Positions 14,741 through 25,610 are shown, counted from the first letter of the stretch. The stretch: 64,000 nt of DNA from Mesostigma viride (GCA_009746045.1 RPFO01000130.1:2849368-2913367), one strand, 5' to 3'. A program made the numbers and translations. The notes: generated by a model from the sequence alone, not told the origin.

Positions 14741-14840
14741 TATGTACTGCAGACATCACTTCCCCAGATATCTCAAGGGAAGAACTTTATTATACTTGAG
14801 AGTGCATTGCAACCCCACTGTTGGAATCCCGGGATAATGT

Positions 14841-15016
14841 CGACACCACAAAGGCGGCCTGGGCGACCCACGCGCCCTGGCCCCGCTCGCTCTCCACCAC
14901 CATGAGCGTCTCCACGATGCGTGCAAAGTACTCCATGCGCGCGAGCTCGGTCGCTGCCGTGACCCCCAGTTCCTTCGCCGCCACGTCCAGGGCGTGGCAC
15001 AGGTTGACCGCGATAT
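14841..15016 (-). pseudogene. DIRS-like ORF1 fragment
   Basis: The minus strand encodes HIAVNLCHALDVAAKELG followed by a MEYFARIVETLMVVESERG stretch, a diverged copy of the conserved C-terminal block of the ORF1 seen at 59,882-60,187 (+) and 62,642-64,000 (-). It is cut off on both sides by unrelated sequence. On its 5' side it joins a dispersed repeat (TGTCGCGTTTGCGTGCC) also present near 16,185 and, inverted, near 18,340. Confidence 0.7.
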
Positions 15017-15117
15017 GTCGCGTTTGCGTGCCGTTATATCCTAGACTATCGCTTGGAGACATTTCCTCAGCATTAGAATACTCATGTGTGTGATCTACTA
15101 AATCGTTTATCACTGCT

Positions 15118-15275
15118 GCCAATCCTGCCTGCTTGTCACAACACGTTTAAGGCTTTCATGCACTCGGGCTATGAGCGATGCGTGTTTGCATCAATCAAAT
15201 CAGTCTGCGCGGCAGCAATACTATAATTATGCGACGCTCAGTCATCATAACATATAATGACTGGGCCGTCCGATC
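15118..15275 (-). repeat. Dispersed repeat X, inverted fragment
   Basis: Reverse-complement match to part of the copy at 16,615-17,150. Shared parts include the GACTGAGCGTCGCA region, the ATTGTATTGCTGCCGTGCAG region and the TTGTGACAAGCAGGCAGGAT end. Confidence 0.7.
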
Positions 15276-15559
15276 TCTGCCAACTTTATAGACTGAACAT
15301 ACTACAAACTATACATTTGACAACATGGCGGATGAAGATGGAGTTCCCCAAGCATCGCAAGCGGCTCGGGGAGACCTCCTACACGCTGGACGACGACTTG
15401 ACCCTGGCCCAGCAACAACGTCGACGGGAGCTATGGCTGACCTACCTCCAGCTCCGGCAGACTGCAGGGCAGAAGCTGGTATACTTGAGAGGGGCGGTCA
15501 TCTACGTTGCCCACAAGCCCTGTCAGGCGACTCCTGCCGCCCCAGCAACCCAAGCTTAG
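15257..15559 (+). pseudogene. Retroelement ORF1-like C-terminal fragment
   Basis: The open frame carries LDDDLTLAQQQRRRELWLTY, then LRQTAGQKLVYLRGAVIYV and a short Pro/Ala tail before TAG. A DLTxxQxxRR....L..LR..GqkxxlRg pattern just before the end of an ORF is typical of ORF1/RT-associated proteins of non-LTR retrotransposons. I see no upstream domain, so this looks like a remnant. It could also be the last exon of an unrecognised gene. The first 60 nt overlap repeat X. Confidence 0.35.
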
Positions 15560-15989
15560 GGTAATACATAGCAGCAGTAGAGTAGAATAGGCTCGTAGAA
15601 TAGATGTCTTAGCTGACGTGGCCCATGCCCACATGTGCCTGTATGCCTATGATGGGATTCTCACCAGACGACTCATTAGTGTTTACGTAGTTAGCCATGC
15701 TTTGCCCATGCAGAGAGTCACTCTCTGCTGAGACGCCATGCCTTAGACCTTGCCTAGCCATAATCATCTTCCACCCCATGTTTGCACCTTCGCTGCTGGA
15801 ATACATGGAGGTGCAGGTGCACATTGTGCACCCAGAGTAGGTGGCAGTTTACACCCCGATAACAAGATACAGTCCGCCTGCAGGTTGTAGCCCAGAATGT
15901 ACTAAAAGCCATATGCCCCCTCTCAGGGATACGTGTTACATATGCTCCGAACGGAGATATGTGAATAAATACTACAAAAGTAAATGCTC

Positions 15990-16240
15990 AGCCACATGTG
16001 ACATAGAGTTGGGTCACTAGCATCGGGCGCGGCGCTTCACACCGGCCGTTACTCACAGTTGAACAAATCCAAGCCAAACGGCTACGGTGGAACCAAACCA
16101 ACGGAACTGAACCGGACATAAAAGATTCAGTGACCAGCCGTTTCTCGAGTGCGTGCACGGATGTAATGATCACGCACATGTCAGCTGTCGCGTTTGCGTG
16201 CCATTATCTCCTAGACTATCACTTGGAAGACATTCCAATT
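15990..16240 (-). repeat. Dispersed repeat X, inverted copy
   Basis: Matches in reverse the first half of the copies at 16,615 and 18,290: the AACCGGACATAAA, GTTTCTCGAGTGCGTGCACGG and TCGCGTTTGCGTGCCATTAT segments. Confidence 0.75.
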
Positions 16241-16614
16241 GGAAGTCAATTGATGAGCAAACGCCGCCTCGCATGGTATGGGAGGAGTGGCACGCGTTGG
16301 CACAATTGTTTTATACCCAGCAAGGACGCCACGGACCAAGTCCCACCGCTTCACCATACCGGGATAATAAAGTTGCAACCCCATCAAGGCTTTGACACAC
16401 ATCTGGCGGCTGTATGCCTGTATCCCCGAAAGTGAGCCCACAGTCAACATACGCACATAATGTCTCTTCAAGGGTGTCAGCGCGACCTGACACCCTGACG
16501 ATATGACGTACCTGTCCGCCCGGCCGCCAGCCTGCCACCAAGTCAATAGAGAATCAAGGCCAGCATGGTAGCCGGCTTTACTTTCCCCTCTAGCAATTGA
16601 TTGCATGGGTAGCT
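16241..16614. other. No recognised gene
   Basis: Between inverted and direct copies of repeat X. It has short ORFs without recognisable motifs and a small inverted-repeat stretch around 16,480 (GTCAGCGCGACCTGAC). Confidence 0.4.
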
Positions 16615-17150
16615 AACATGTCACGTCCATGATCATTTACGTCCGTGCACTCGAGAAACGGCTGTTCACCGCCAATCATTTATGTCCGGTTCAGTTCCGT
16701 TGGTTTGGTTCCGCGGTAGCCGTTTGGCTTGGATTTGTTCAAGTCTGGGTACCGGCCGGTGTGAAACGCCTCGCCGGATGCTTGTGCACTACTCTACGAC
16801 GCTTGTGGCTGAATATTCACTTTTGTAGTAATATGATCAGTCTACCGTTGGTGATATCGGACGGCACAGTCATTACATATGTTATGATGACTGAGCGTCG
16901 CACGTTTAATCATAATTGTATTGCTGCCGTGCAGACTGATTCGATTGATGCGCACAGGCGTCGCTCATAGTCTGAGCGCGCCCAAGCCTGAAACGTGTTG
17001 TGACAAGCAGGCAGGATTGGCAGCACATACGTTTAGCTGTATTGCTGGGAAATGCGCACATAGTTTGGTGCGCACGTAGCCAGGTTTGACAGCTAGTGCT
17101 ATGGCGCGGGATTTGCTTGCGTCAGCAGCACTTTTGGAAATAGCTAAAGG
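16615..17150 (+). repeat. Dispersed repeat X, copy A
   Basis: About 530 bp, roughly 95% identical by eye to 18,346-18,860. It runs from TCACGTCCATGATCATTTACG to GGAAATAGCTAAA. No coding capacity was recognised and terminal repeats are not evident; probably a non-autonomous mobile element. Confidence 0.8.
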
Positions 17151-17578
17151 GAACGAGCCTTGACCATGGAGGTCGTTGTTCGCTCGTTTCTCTCCCTCAC
17201 AACTGGTTTGCTGTCTTCATGGGGATGAAATAGTTCGAGCAGCCCGGAGCAGCCCCCGTGAGTGGTTGCATGCGGTCCATTGCCACAAGAATGGATTGAC
17301 GGAAATGACAATCATGTGTTTTGTTAAGAATGTGGGAAACATTGGGAACGATCAACAGCAGGGAAGGGGACAGCCCCGTACTGCCCTAGGCCTGTCATCG
17401 GTGGCTCAGGCGAGCCAGTAGCTCGATCAACAGCGGGATCATGGAACTCCTGAGTACAGCTGCTCTTATAATTGCAACATTACAACTCGACAGTCTTTGT
17501 AGTTCGTCATTGATCTTACTGGAATGGAAACTGAGGTCTTTTGCTTGCTTTGATGATAAAGCATGATCTCAAGAATTC
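17151..17578. other. No recognised gene
   Basis: AT-balanced unique sequence between repeat copies. One 81-codon ORF (17,176-17,421) has no recognisable feature. Confidence 0.4.
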
Positions 17579-17840
17579 TCTTCATAGCTTTTTTACAGGA
17601 TAAGCTCTTCCAAGTGCTCGACCCTGCAAGCAGCTTGGGTACATATCTCCGGATCAGGCTGGCCGAACTGAACCCGCCAAGGGTTGTTCACTGGCTTTTT
17701 CAAGGATAAGCCAAATCCTCTTCATAGCTTTTTACAGGATAAGCTTATTAAATCCTCATCCAGTGCTCGACCCTGCAATCAACTTGGGTATCTCAAGCTC
17801 AGGCTGGCCGAACTGAACCCGCCAAGGGTTGATCGCTCGT
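17579..17840. repeat. Two-copy tandem repeat (about 143 bp period)
   Basis: The sequence from CTTCATAGCTTTTTACAGGA through CTGGCCGAACTGAACCCGCC to AAGGGTTG occurs at about 17,580-17,690 and again at about 17,722-17,833. Confidence 0.8.
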
Positions 17841-17934
17841 TTTAAAAGGGGTGAAAAATGATAGGTGCGGTCGATCTTAGTAACGGCACCGCCACCTTCA
17901 TGACAGACAATCCCGCCAGCCGATTTCATAGGCT

Positions 17935-18160
17935 TATCGTTGAAAAAGCCATGAAGAGGCTGATCCTTGAAAAAACCATGAAGAGGATTAGGCTTATCCT
18001 TGAAAAAGCCATGAAGAGGATTAGGCTGATCCTTGAAAAAGCACTGAAGAGGTTATTGCTTACCCTATTTGAAAAGCACTGAAAAGCTTATTGCTTAGCC
18101 TTAGTATTTGAAAAGCACTGAAGAGGTTATTGCTTAGCCTTAGTATATGAAAAGCACTGA
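17935..18160 (+). repeat. 33-bp tandem repeat with amphipathic coding
   Basis: Repeats of CTTGAAAAAGCCATGAAGAG plus AGGCTTATC. In one frame (ORF 17,858-18,082) these read LILEKAMKRIR four times and stop. The last copies change to GAAAAGCACTGAAGAGGTTA units outside the frame. A minisatellite by default; translation is not supported by context. Confidence 0.6.
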
Positions 18161-18284
18161 AATGCAGTAGCTAGGAATATTTTTTGAATCCCTATGTGAT
18201 CCTCTTTTTGACTTTTTGGCTCTTCCAGTTTCGAGCCAAAAAGGGGGGGGGATACAGTGGATCACACACATGAGTGCTCTATTG

Positions 18285-18860
18285 ACGTGGATATGTCTTC
18301 CAACCAGTGATAGTCTAGGACATAATGGCACGCAAACGCGACAGCTGTCACGTCCGTGATCATTTACGTCCTTGCACTCGAGAAACGGCTGTTCACCGCC
18401 AATCATTTACGTCCGGTTCAGTTCCATTGGTTTGGTTCCGCGGTAGCCCTTTGGCTTGGATTTGTTCAAGTCTGGGTACCGGCCGGTGTGAAACGCCTCG
18501 CCGGATGCTTGTACCCTACTCTACGACGCTTGTGGCTGAATATTCACTTTTGTAGTAATATGATCAGTCTACCGTTGGTAGATATCGGACGGCACAGTCA
18601 TTACATATGTTATAATGACCGAGCGTCGCACGTTTAATCATTATTGTATTGCTGCCGTGCAGACTGATTTGATTGATGCGCACACGCGTCGCTCATAGTC
18701 TGAGCGTGCCAAAGCCTGAAACATGTTGTGACAAGCTGGCAGGATTGACAGCACATACGATTTGCTGTATTGCTGGGAAATGCGCACGTAGCCAGGTTTG
18801 ACAGCTAGTGCTATGGCGCGGGATTTGCTTGCGACAGCAGCACTTTCGGAAATAGCTAAA
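18285..18860 (+). repeat. Dispersed repeat X, copy B
   Basis: Direct copy of 16,615-17,150 with an extra 5' part (to about 18,290) shared with the inverted copy at 16,185-16,240. It ends GGAAATAGCTAAA immediately before the left end of a T1 element. Confidence 0.8.
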
Positions 18861-19425
18861 TGTCCCCGGCAATGCCCATAAAAAGGCCTCAATTGAGGCC
18901 TTTTTTATATTGGGTGTTGCATGCAGCCAAACAACTTTTTTCCAACTATGAGCATAGGCCATGCATTATTATGATTGTTTTGGGGTTGCCAGCACTTAAC
19001 ATCAGTCATATATAGCCCCAATACCTATTTAATTATGATTTAACAAAATAGGGTGTCGCTGCGGTGGCATCATAAACACAGCATGACCATAGATGCAAGC
19101 AGAAAAAAGGCACTAGTACTCAGTTCCCTCTGCCTCTTAGGTGTCTTTTGGACCTTACGAGGTTTCCCCACAACACGGTAAGCATGGCATGACATGGCAT
19201 GCTCCCCAAGGGACGCCTCATACACAATTGCACGGCCGGGGCTGTCGCGCAGCACTGCAGGCAGCAACAGCCTGCCATCATGGGTATTGCACGTAACCAT
19301 GAGGAATCCAAAGCCTCTATTACAAACACGCACAAGGATCATGCATTATAATGATAGGTGTGACCTTCCAAGCGCTTAGCTTCACTCACATAGCCCCAAT
19401 ATCTACGTTGTTACGGTATATTCTG
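18861..19425 (+). mobile_element. DNA element T1, copy B, left part
   Basis: Matches 49,330-49,884 closely. It starts TGTCCCC, followed by the palindrome GGCCTCAATTGAGGCC and a run of T. It is interrupted at CTG (19,423-19,425) by the 15.3-kb insertion; its continuation is at 34,759. Confidence 0.85.
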
Positions 19426-19570
19426 CCCTACCAGCCATTAAGAATGTACTCCAGCACGCAAAATGTACTTCGTACCGAATTTTGTCTTTTTATGCTGAAA
19501 ATTGTCATGCATGATGTTTGCAACCAAAATAGACCTCGTACAAAGTTTGGTATCGATCGGACGTCATCTT

Positions 19571-20290
19571 GGTGACATTTGCTAGCAATAAAGGTACATT
19601 TTTGTCATTTTAAATTAAATTAAATAGTAATAAATAGGAAACAGTACTAAATCACGTCAAACCATCATGGATATTTGCAAGCAACCTAATTACCACTAGA
19701 ATAGACCATGCACAAAGTTTGGGGTCAGTCTGAACTCAAAATAGTGACGTTTGCTAGCATAAATACTTCATTTTTTGCCATTTTCAAGCATTTTGCTCAG
19801 TGTAAGCTACTAAACAATATCAAACTACGTCATAAAGCTATGAAATGTTGGAAGCAACCTAAACACCACTAGATTAGACCATGGGCCAAGTTTGGGCTCA
19901 GTTGACGTCAAAATAGTGACGTTTGCTAGCATAAATGGTGCATTTTTTGCCATTTTCAAGCATTTTGCTCAGTGTAAGCTACTACTAAACAATATCAAAC
20001 TATGTCAGAAAGCTATGAAATGTTGGAAGCAACCTAACACCACTAGATTAGACCATGGGCCAAGTTTGGGCCCAGTTTGATCTCAAAATAGTGACGTTTG
20101 CTAGCATAAATGGTGCAATTTTTGCCTTTTTCAAGCATTTTGGTAAGTATAGTTGCCTCAAACTATGTCAGAAAACTGTGAATTGTTGTAAATAACCTGT
20201 TTGCCACTACATTAGACCATCCTCAACTTGTAAGGTCAGGCATAGGTAAAGGTAGTGACATTTGCTAGCACTATATAAGCATATTATGCC
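19571..20290. repeat. Five-copy 172-bp tandem repeat, subterminal
   Basis: The phrase GTGACGTTTGCTAGCATAAAT (or GTGACATTTGCTAGCA) begins copies near 19,571, 19,744, 19,916, 20,091 and 20,257, each followed by TTTTTGCCATTTTCAAGCA and later ATTAGACCATGGGCCAAGTT. It lies next to the left TIR of the 15.3-kb element, where subterminal transposase-binding repeats are common. Confidence 0.8.
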
Positions 20291-20714
20291 TCTTTTCGCA
20301 TATACACATTAAAAATAACAAGACAATCATATCATGGCCTTAATACAAGGTGTGCAAATGCAAATCACACCAGATCGGATGACCAATGATGGGTGGCTGC
20401 ATGCCAACACATCTACCAGGCTGCAGGGTGAGAGGCCACATCGCTACAAGACAGGAATCCTCGCAATTGCACACCGCTAGTACACTGCATACCCCAAGAG
20501 GATTTGGCTACAAGCCATAAAAGTTTGGCCATGCTAACACATTCTTCATCCAAGCAAAATGCAGCCTCTCCAAACTCAACTCATTGATTTAAATTCACTA
20601 GGCCAGGCGTGCATGCTCTACTTGCCGACAACCATGAGTAAACTTGTGTACCACTTCATTCCATGCGCCGGTAGATGGCACCGTCTCATCTACCAGTCAT
20701 CCCCGGCTCCCATT

Positions 20715-20870
20715 CCGCATCCTCCTCTCCCTCTCCCTCTCCCTCTTCCTCCTCCCCCTCCCCCTCCCATTCTCCCTCCCCCTCTCCCTCCCCCTCTCCC
20801 TCCTCCTCCCCCTCCTCCTCCCCCTCTTTCTCCCCCTCTTCTCTCCCTCTTCCTCCTCCTCCCCGCCTTC
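20715..20870. repeat. CTC/CCT-rich repeat coding an acidic tail
   Basis: Pyrimidine repeat of CCTCTCCCTC units. On the minus strand it encodes the Glu/Gly acidic tail of the adjacent Tudor-like gene, as in the homologous copy at 59,650-59,800. Confidence 0.8.
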
Positions 20871-20916
20871 ACTGTCACTGTGCACAGCAGGGACGGCATC
20901 GTCTATGTGGGTGCCA

Positions 20917-22705
20917 TCACCTGCGTTCACGGTGCCAGCCTAGCTCCTGTGGAAAGAAGCGAGCGCGGCCAAATGCCTCGACTGGGTGTGGGCAGCCGCA
21001 CACGAACTGCGTCACCTCCGCCAGGGCATGATAGTCCTCATACTGCCCATCAGCCCACATCGCCTTGATGAGCAGGTGACCTCCCCTTTCCTGAACCTTA
21101 GTGACCCAGCCATGGAAGCGCTCCCTCTTCCTCGCTATCCCCGGAAACAGGGCACACAGGCGCATCCCGATAAGCGCACGTGCTCCATGCTCGGCAAAGT
21201 AGGCATTGCAGTCATCCTTTGCTGCTGCCCTGGCGGCGGTGGCAGTCTTGTAATGCTCAAAGTCAATCTGCGGGTGCTCTTTCAACGCCGCCACCGTGGC
21301 AGCTGACAGTTTGCCGGTACTGATCAGCTCAGGCTGGTGCACCTCTGCCGTACCGCCCACTGTCCAGTGCTGCAGGTGTACATCAGAAATGGGGACCGTC
21401 ATCCCTGCGCTGCCGCCACCTAATGTCACTCTAGAAAACTGGCCCGTCCACGACGGTGCGTAGTAAGGAGAGGCGACAATGCTGTCACGCTCCGTGCGAT
21501 CGCCTTCCAGATCAAGGACCTTCACCAGCATGTGTGGTGCCCACGGCATTCCCTGCCCGCAGGTGACGGCTGGCCGCTTAACAACGAGTAGGTCGCTGCG
21601 TCGTATGAGGCTTCCATTCACCTTGAAGGTGTGCCTGCCGGAAATCAGTGTGCGCAAAGCGGGCGTTGCCGTTGATGTGCTCCCTCGCGCAGCGGGCGCA
21701 CATGCGCGGTTGATCTGCGCTTGAATCTCGCGGGCAGGGCAAGCGACGTGTGAGATTACTTGTTTTATGGGCAGCCTCAGTGCTCGTGTTGCCCGCGCAA
21801 CCGACTGGTCGCCTGCAGATCGCAGCGGTAAGGGTACCGCCTTGTTCGCTTGCAGTTCACGCTTCTCTTTGAGCTTTTGCTCCATGATGTCGAACAGATT
21901 CTCGTTGTTGGCACGCACATCCTCCACGGACTTTGGCACCTGCTCAATCCATCCGTCCAGCAACTGCTGCTTCTCAGCGGCGACGATGTCAGGAAAAAGG
22001 CTGTGAAGGCTAGCGCAGGTACATCTCCTGGCACCGCCCTCGTCCCATTCAAAAAGCGGCACTAGACCAGGACTTCCTTTGGGGGCCTTGCCACGCTCTA
22101 TGAGGAGGCACCCATAGACAGGATCTCCCTGCGGGGTGTACCCAATGGGCGTGACCCCGTCACAAGCCTCGCCATTAGGCCCTGTGGGCTGCCACTTGTT
22201 CACCGGTGCATTTACCAACGTCTCCGATGCGGCTAGGCGCCAGCGGACATACACGGTCATATCCGGGCCCCAAAACACTTCGAGATCGAACACCTTCGAA
22301 GAGCGGTGCCTCTCCCTCTCGGCTTCGGTTGCTGGCTCATCATCCAAGTCGGCGGTGGCGCCCGCGCCCGCACCCGCGCCGGCGCCTGCGCCCCCACCCC
22401 CGCCCGCGCCCGCGCGCGCGCCTTGGGTGGCGCCCGCGCCCGCACCCGCGCCGGCGCCTGCGCCCCCGCCCGCCCCGCCCCGCCCCCGCCCGCGGCCCGC
22501 GCCCGCGCCCGCGCTTGGGTGGCGCCCGCGCCCGCACCCGCGCCTTCTCCCCCGCCCCCGCCCCGCCCGCGCCATGGGTGTGGCCCGCGGCTGGCTTCTT
22601 CGGAAATGCGTCCATCGATTTCACCCACCGGCCGTCGCGGTGGATGCACCCTTTCGGCCACGTTGTGACATCAAGCGCGGCGTCCCCAATAGAACAGTCA
22701 TGCAA
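20917..22705 (-). CDS. Tudor-like domain protein, element cargo, frame-disturbed
   Basis: The best start is the ATG at 22,705 (MHDCSIGDAALDVTTWPKGC). This reading enters a GCGCCC-type repeat (about 22,345-22,570), after which the long frame (stop near 20,917) takes over. The two frames differ, so the repeat length has changed or errors are present. The main body is about 470 residues. Near its C-terminus, IGMRLCALFPGIARKRERF is followed by GWVTKV and LIKAMWADGQYEDYHALAEV, a plant/algal Tudor-like pattern (iGrrVak.F...f.G.V....YeDGdyEd) typical of chromatin readers. A second copy of the end (59,458-59,829) shows the intended acidic tail. Here a 4-bp CTAG surplus near 20,939 diverts the frame; restored, it would stop at 20,686-20,688. 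Function unknown. Confidence 0.55.
22340..22575. repeat. GCGCCC-type GC repeat within the Tudor-like gene
   Basis: Degenerate GCGCCCGCGCCC units in three higher-order blocks sharing a GGTGGCGCCCGCGCCCGCAC word. Length change here explains the frame switch of the gene that contains it. Confidence 0.85.
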
Positions 22706-23099
22706 TATGAATAATCATTAGTATCAACGATGCGTTCATGCAGGCGTGAACTGTGAAATACAACAAGCATGCAACAACGACTCCAGCACACTTAGTAAAT
22801 ACTGCTCATAATATCTGTGGCACATGCAACATGGTTAAAACACACATGGATGACCTGTATGGCTGCACATGAACTGTCCACCTAGAGAAGACTAGAAATT
22901 CAGCATGATATCAAGAGCCATCCACACAAATATATGTCTTACCGCAGCTTAGGGCTTCTTCGGGTTGAGTTGGCGAATCGAGCTTGTTGAGCCCTGCTCG
23001 AAGTAATGCTCAAATGCGATGCCCAGGCCCGCCAGCACATCATCAAATGTGATTAGTTTCACAGGTGGTCCGAAGAGTTCCAAACGTGGTTGCTAATTT
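22706..23099. other. No recognised gene
   Basis: Upstream region of the minus-strand Tudor-like gene and the 3' side of the next minus-strand ORF; AT-richer than either. No motif was recognised. Confidence 0.4.
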
Positions 23100-23606
23100 T
23101 CAGGCAGTGCCTGAAGGCCGCCTCGAAAGTGAAACGCGAAAGTGAAAAGGGGTCACAAACCCTATGTTCATATCCTTGACTCCCCCGTCGAGAACGAACC
23201 GAAAACCAGCGCCATGAACGAACTTGTGACGAGTAGATGACGACATCGTGGTTATGGCGTCGTACCCCCCCTGGTGCAGCTGCTGCTTTATCGCCGCCTT
23301 CCTGTCCTCTTGCTTCCGCCCGGGCGAAAACCAGGCGCTTCGCAATGCCTGGAGATGTGATATTCTAATGGGCTTCATGCACTCGTGGCCGCACTTACAG
23401 TCGAACGTCTCGTCGGTCACTAGGCTGCCGGCATGGGTGCTGCCGCTTAGCACTATGGCTGCGAACTTGCGCTTCCCATGGTGTCCCATCACCATGATAG
23501 CGAAAGCCAGGAAGCAGATAGCCACGATTATGTCCCAGCAAAGCCATAGCACACCTTCCGTTTCGACCGCCATGTCGGCCACTAGTCCGGATAGCTCAAT
23601 GTGCAC
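23100..23606 (-). CDS. Small ORF with membrane segment and CxC(x3)C motif
   Basis: 168 codons. Near the N-terminus there is a hydrophobic stretch (VLWLCWDIIVAICFLAFAIM), followed by GHHGKRKF, then FDCKCGHECMKPI and LRSAWFSPGRKQEDRKAAIKQQL. A CxCG..C...i...lR..y.....eqR...l pattern occurs at the N-terminus of several eukaryotic DDE transposases, so this may be a transposase remnant of the surrounding element (inference). No catalytic domain follows. The first roughly 25 codons lie in the left arm of a long palindrome and so are duplicated in inverted orientation near 24,070-24,147. It may not be translated. Confidence 0.35.
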   Translation of the reverse strand: MHIELSGLVADMAVETEGVLWLCWDIIVAICFLAFAIMVMGHHGKRKFAAIVLSGSTHAGSLVTDETFDCKCGHECMKPIRISHLQALRSAWFSPGRKQEDRKAAIKQQLHQGGYDAITTMSSSTRHKFVHGAGFRFVLDGGVKDMNIGFVTPFHFRVSLSRRPSGTA

Positions 23607-24147
23607 CTGACCTTGACACTAATCGCACAAACAGCCACAATTTTGCAAGCAAGAAGACATGGCTACCTCGGCATTTCATGAAATGTACTTCGTGAAATGC
23701 ATTTCGTGAAATGTACTAAGGAACGTGATTGGCCGGCGTTCGCTCGCCAAATCTCGCAAAATGTACTAAGGCACGTGATTGGTCCCGCAAAATGTACTAA
23801 GGAACGTGATTGGCCGGCGAAGATTCTGTAGGGAATTTTAATTGCAGCAAACAGAATCTTCGCCGGCCAATCACGTTCCTTAGTACATTTTGCGGGACCA
23901 ATCACGTGCCTTAGTACATTTTGCGAGATTTGGCGAGCGAACGCCGGCCAATCACGTTCCTTAGTACATTTCACGAAATGCATTTCACGAAGTACATTTC
24001 ATGAAATGCCGAGGTAGCCATGTCTTCTTGCTTGCAAAATTGTGGCTGTTTGTGCGATTAGTGTCAAGGTCAGGTGCACATTGAGCTATCCGGACTAGTG
24101 GCCGACATGGCGGTCGAAACGGAAGGTGTGCTATGGCTTTGCTGGGA
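23533..24147. repeat. Long near-perfect inverted repeat (about 295-bp arms)
   Basis: The left arm runs from CCCAGCAAAGCCATAG (23,533) to TTGGCCGGCGAAGATTCTG; the right arm is its inverse, ending CTATGGCTTTGCTGGG (24,147). The arms flank a loop of about 20 nt centred at 23,840. Each arm contains tandem AAATGTACTAAGGAACGTGA units and ATTTCGTGAAATG units. Confidence 0.9.
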
Positions 24148-24710
24148 TGATTATCATCGTAGTACATCATATGTGTTACAGTACATTTCACCAAGTACAT
24201 TTCATGGAGGCAGAGGGAAAAGTTCCTGTTCATGGTGAGTCGGGGTTAGCAATCACGGCAATGTCGATACATGTACTTGCAGTATATACAAATGCCATAA
24301 TGTCCTTAGATGCAGCATGAATGTCTATTGTTCGGATTTCTTTTATCACGATGCTTAGGATGCCTTCCGACAGAAATCTGCTGCGCTACAGGTCGGGAAT
24401 ACCTGAACTTGATATGCGTGGCCAGTGGCCATGGCAGCCGGGGTCGGTAAGAATTAACTTCGATAGCCATGAATAATGCGGAAAGTGAACGTTGTCCACC
24501 CGCTGCACACGGAAAATGGCTGCACAGGAACGGCCTGATGTGATACTGTCGCAAAGCAGTTCTCATAAGCCGACAATTACACATTCGACTTATGATCGAT
24601 AATCGGCGCAGGCATTCCCCCCTCGTATTTGCCATGATCTTGGCCATCCAATCTTTTTGCTTCGTGCACAGTTTGCGTTTGCAGTTAAGCGTAGGTACAT
24701 GACAAGCTTG
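24148..24710. other. No recognised gene
   Basis: Unique sequence between the palindrome and the TTTGCG array. ORFs here are short and without motif. Confidence 0.4.
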
Positions 24711-24870
24711 CGTTTGCCTTTGCGTTTGCGTTTGCGTTTGCGTTTGCCTTTGCGTTTGCGTTTGCGTTTGCGTTTGCGTTTGCGTTTGCGTTTGCGTTTG
24801 CGTTTGCGTTTGCCTTTGCGTTTGCGTTTGCGTTTGCCTTTGCGTTTGCCTTTGCGTATACATTTGCATG
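24708..24870. repeat. TTTGCG hexanucleotide array
   Basis: About 25 units of TTTGCG with TTTGCC variants. The Arg/Leu and Lys/Arg ORFs across it are by-products of the repeat. Confidence 0.95.
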
Positions 24871-25357
24871 CGCGCTTGCGTTGCCGTTTGCTTATGCGTC
24901 CCAATGTATGTCTGGCTTTGGGCAATTCTATTTCCTTGTCGTTGGGATATGAGTGGGTGCTGGCGGTGGTGTTACTGTCGGCAGGTAGAGTGGCAGTGGC
25001 TTCAACTTCTGTTGCTTTTTTATTGCATTTGCATTTTCATTGGGTCTCTGCAGTTAACAACTGCTTTAAATATCTTTGTTAATAGCCGGCTTCAGCTGTA
25101 ATTGCGATTGCATGTTGCTTTTGAATTGCATTCGCACTGGGCACATGCAGTGGGCATTAGGCATTGGTAGTGCAATTACACATGCAGTCACACTTGCAAT
25201 TGAAATGAAGTTGAAATTGAAGCTGCAGCTAAAATTTGCTACGTGCCTACTGGTACAGTCGCATGTGCAGTCGACTTTGTGCTTGTTTATTATAATTTTT
25301 TCTTGCTTTTCGTATTGTGTGGTGGTTAGAATGGTGATGGCAGGGGCAGGAGCAGGG

Positions 25358-25610
25358 GCACTGAGGGGCAGGGGCAGGGGCAGGGGCAGGGGCAGGGGCA
25401 GGGGCAGGGGCAGGGGCAGGGGCAGGGGCAGGGGCAGGGGCAGGGGCAGGGGCAGGGGCAGGGGCAGGGGCAGGGGCAGGGGCAGGGGCAGGGGCAGCTG
25501 GGGCAGGGGCAGCTGGGGCAGGGGCAGGGGCAGGGGCAGGGGCAGGGGCAGGGGCAGGGGCAGGGGCAGGGGCAGGGGCAGGGGCAGGGGCAGGGGCAGG
25601 GGCAGGGGCA
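25358..25610. repeat. GGGGCA hexanucleotide array
   Basis: About 40 units of GGGGCA with two GCTGGGGCA interruptions near 25,497 and 25,511. Confidence 0.95.
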
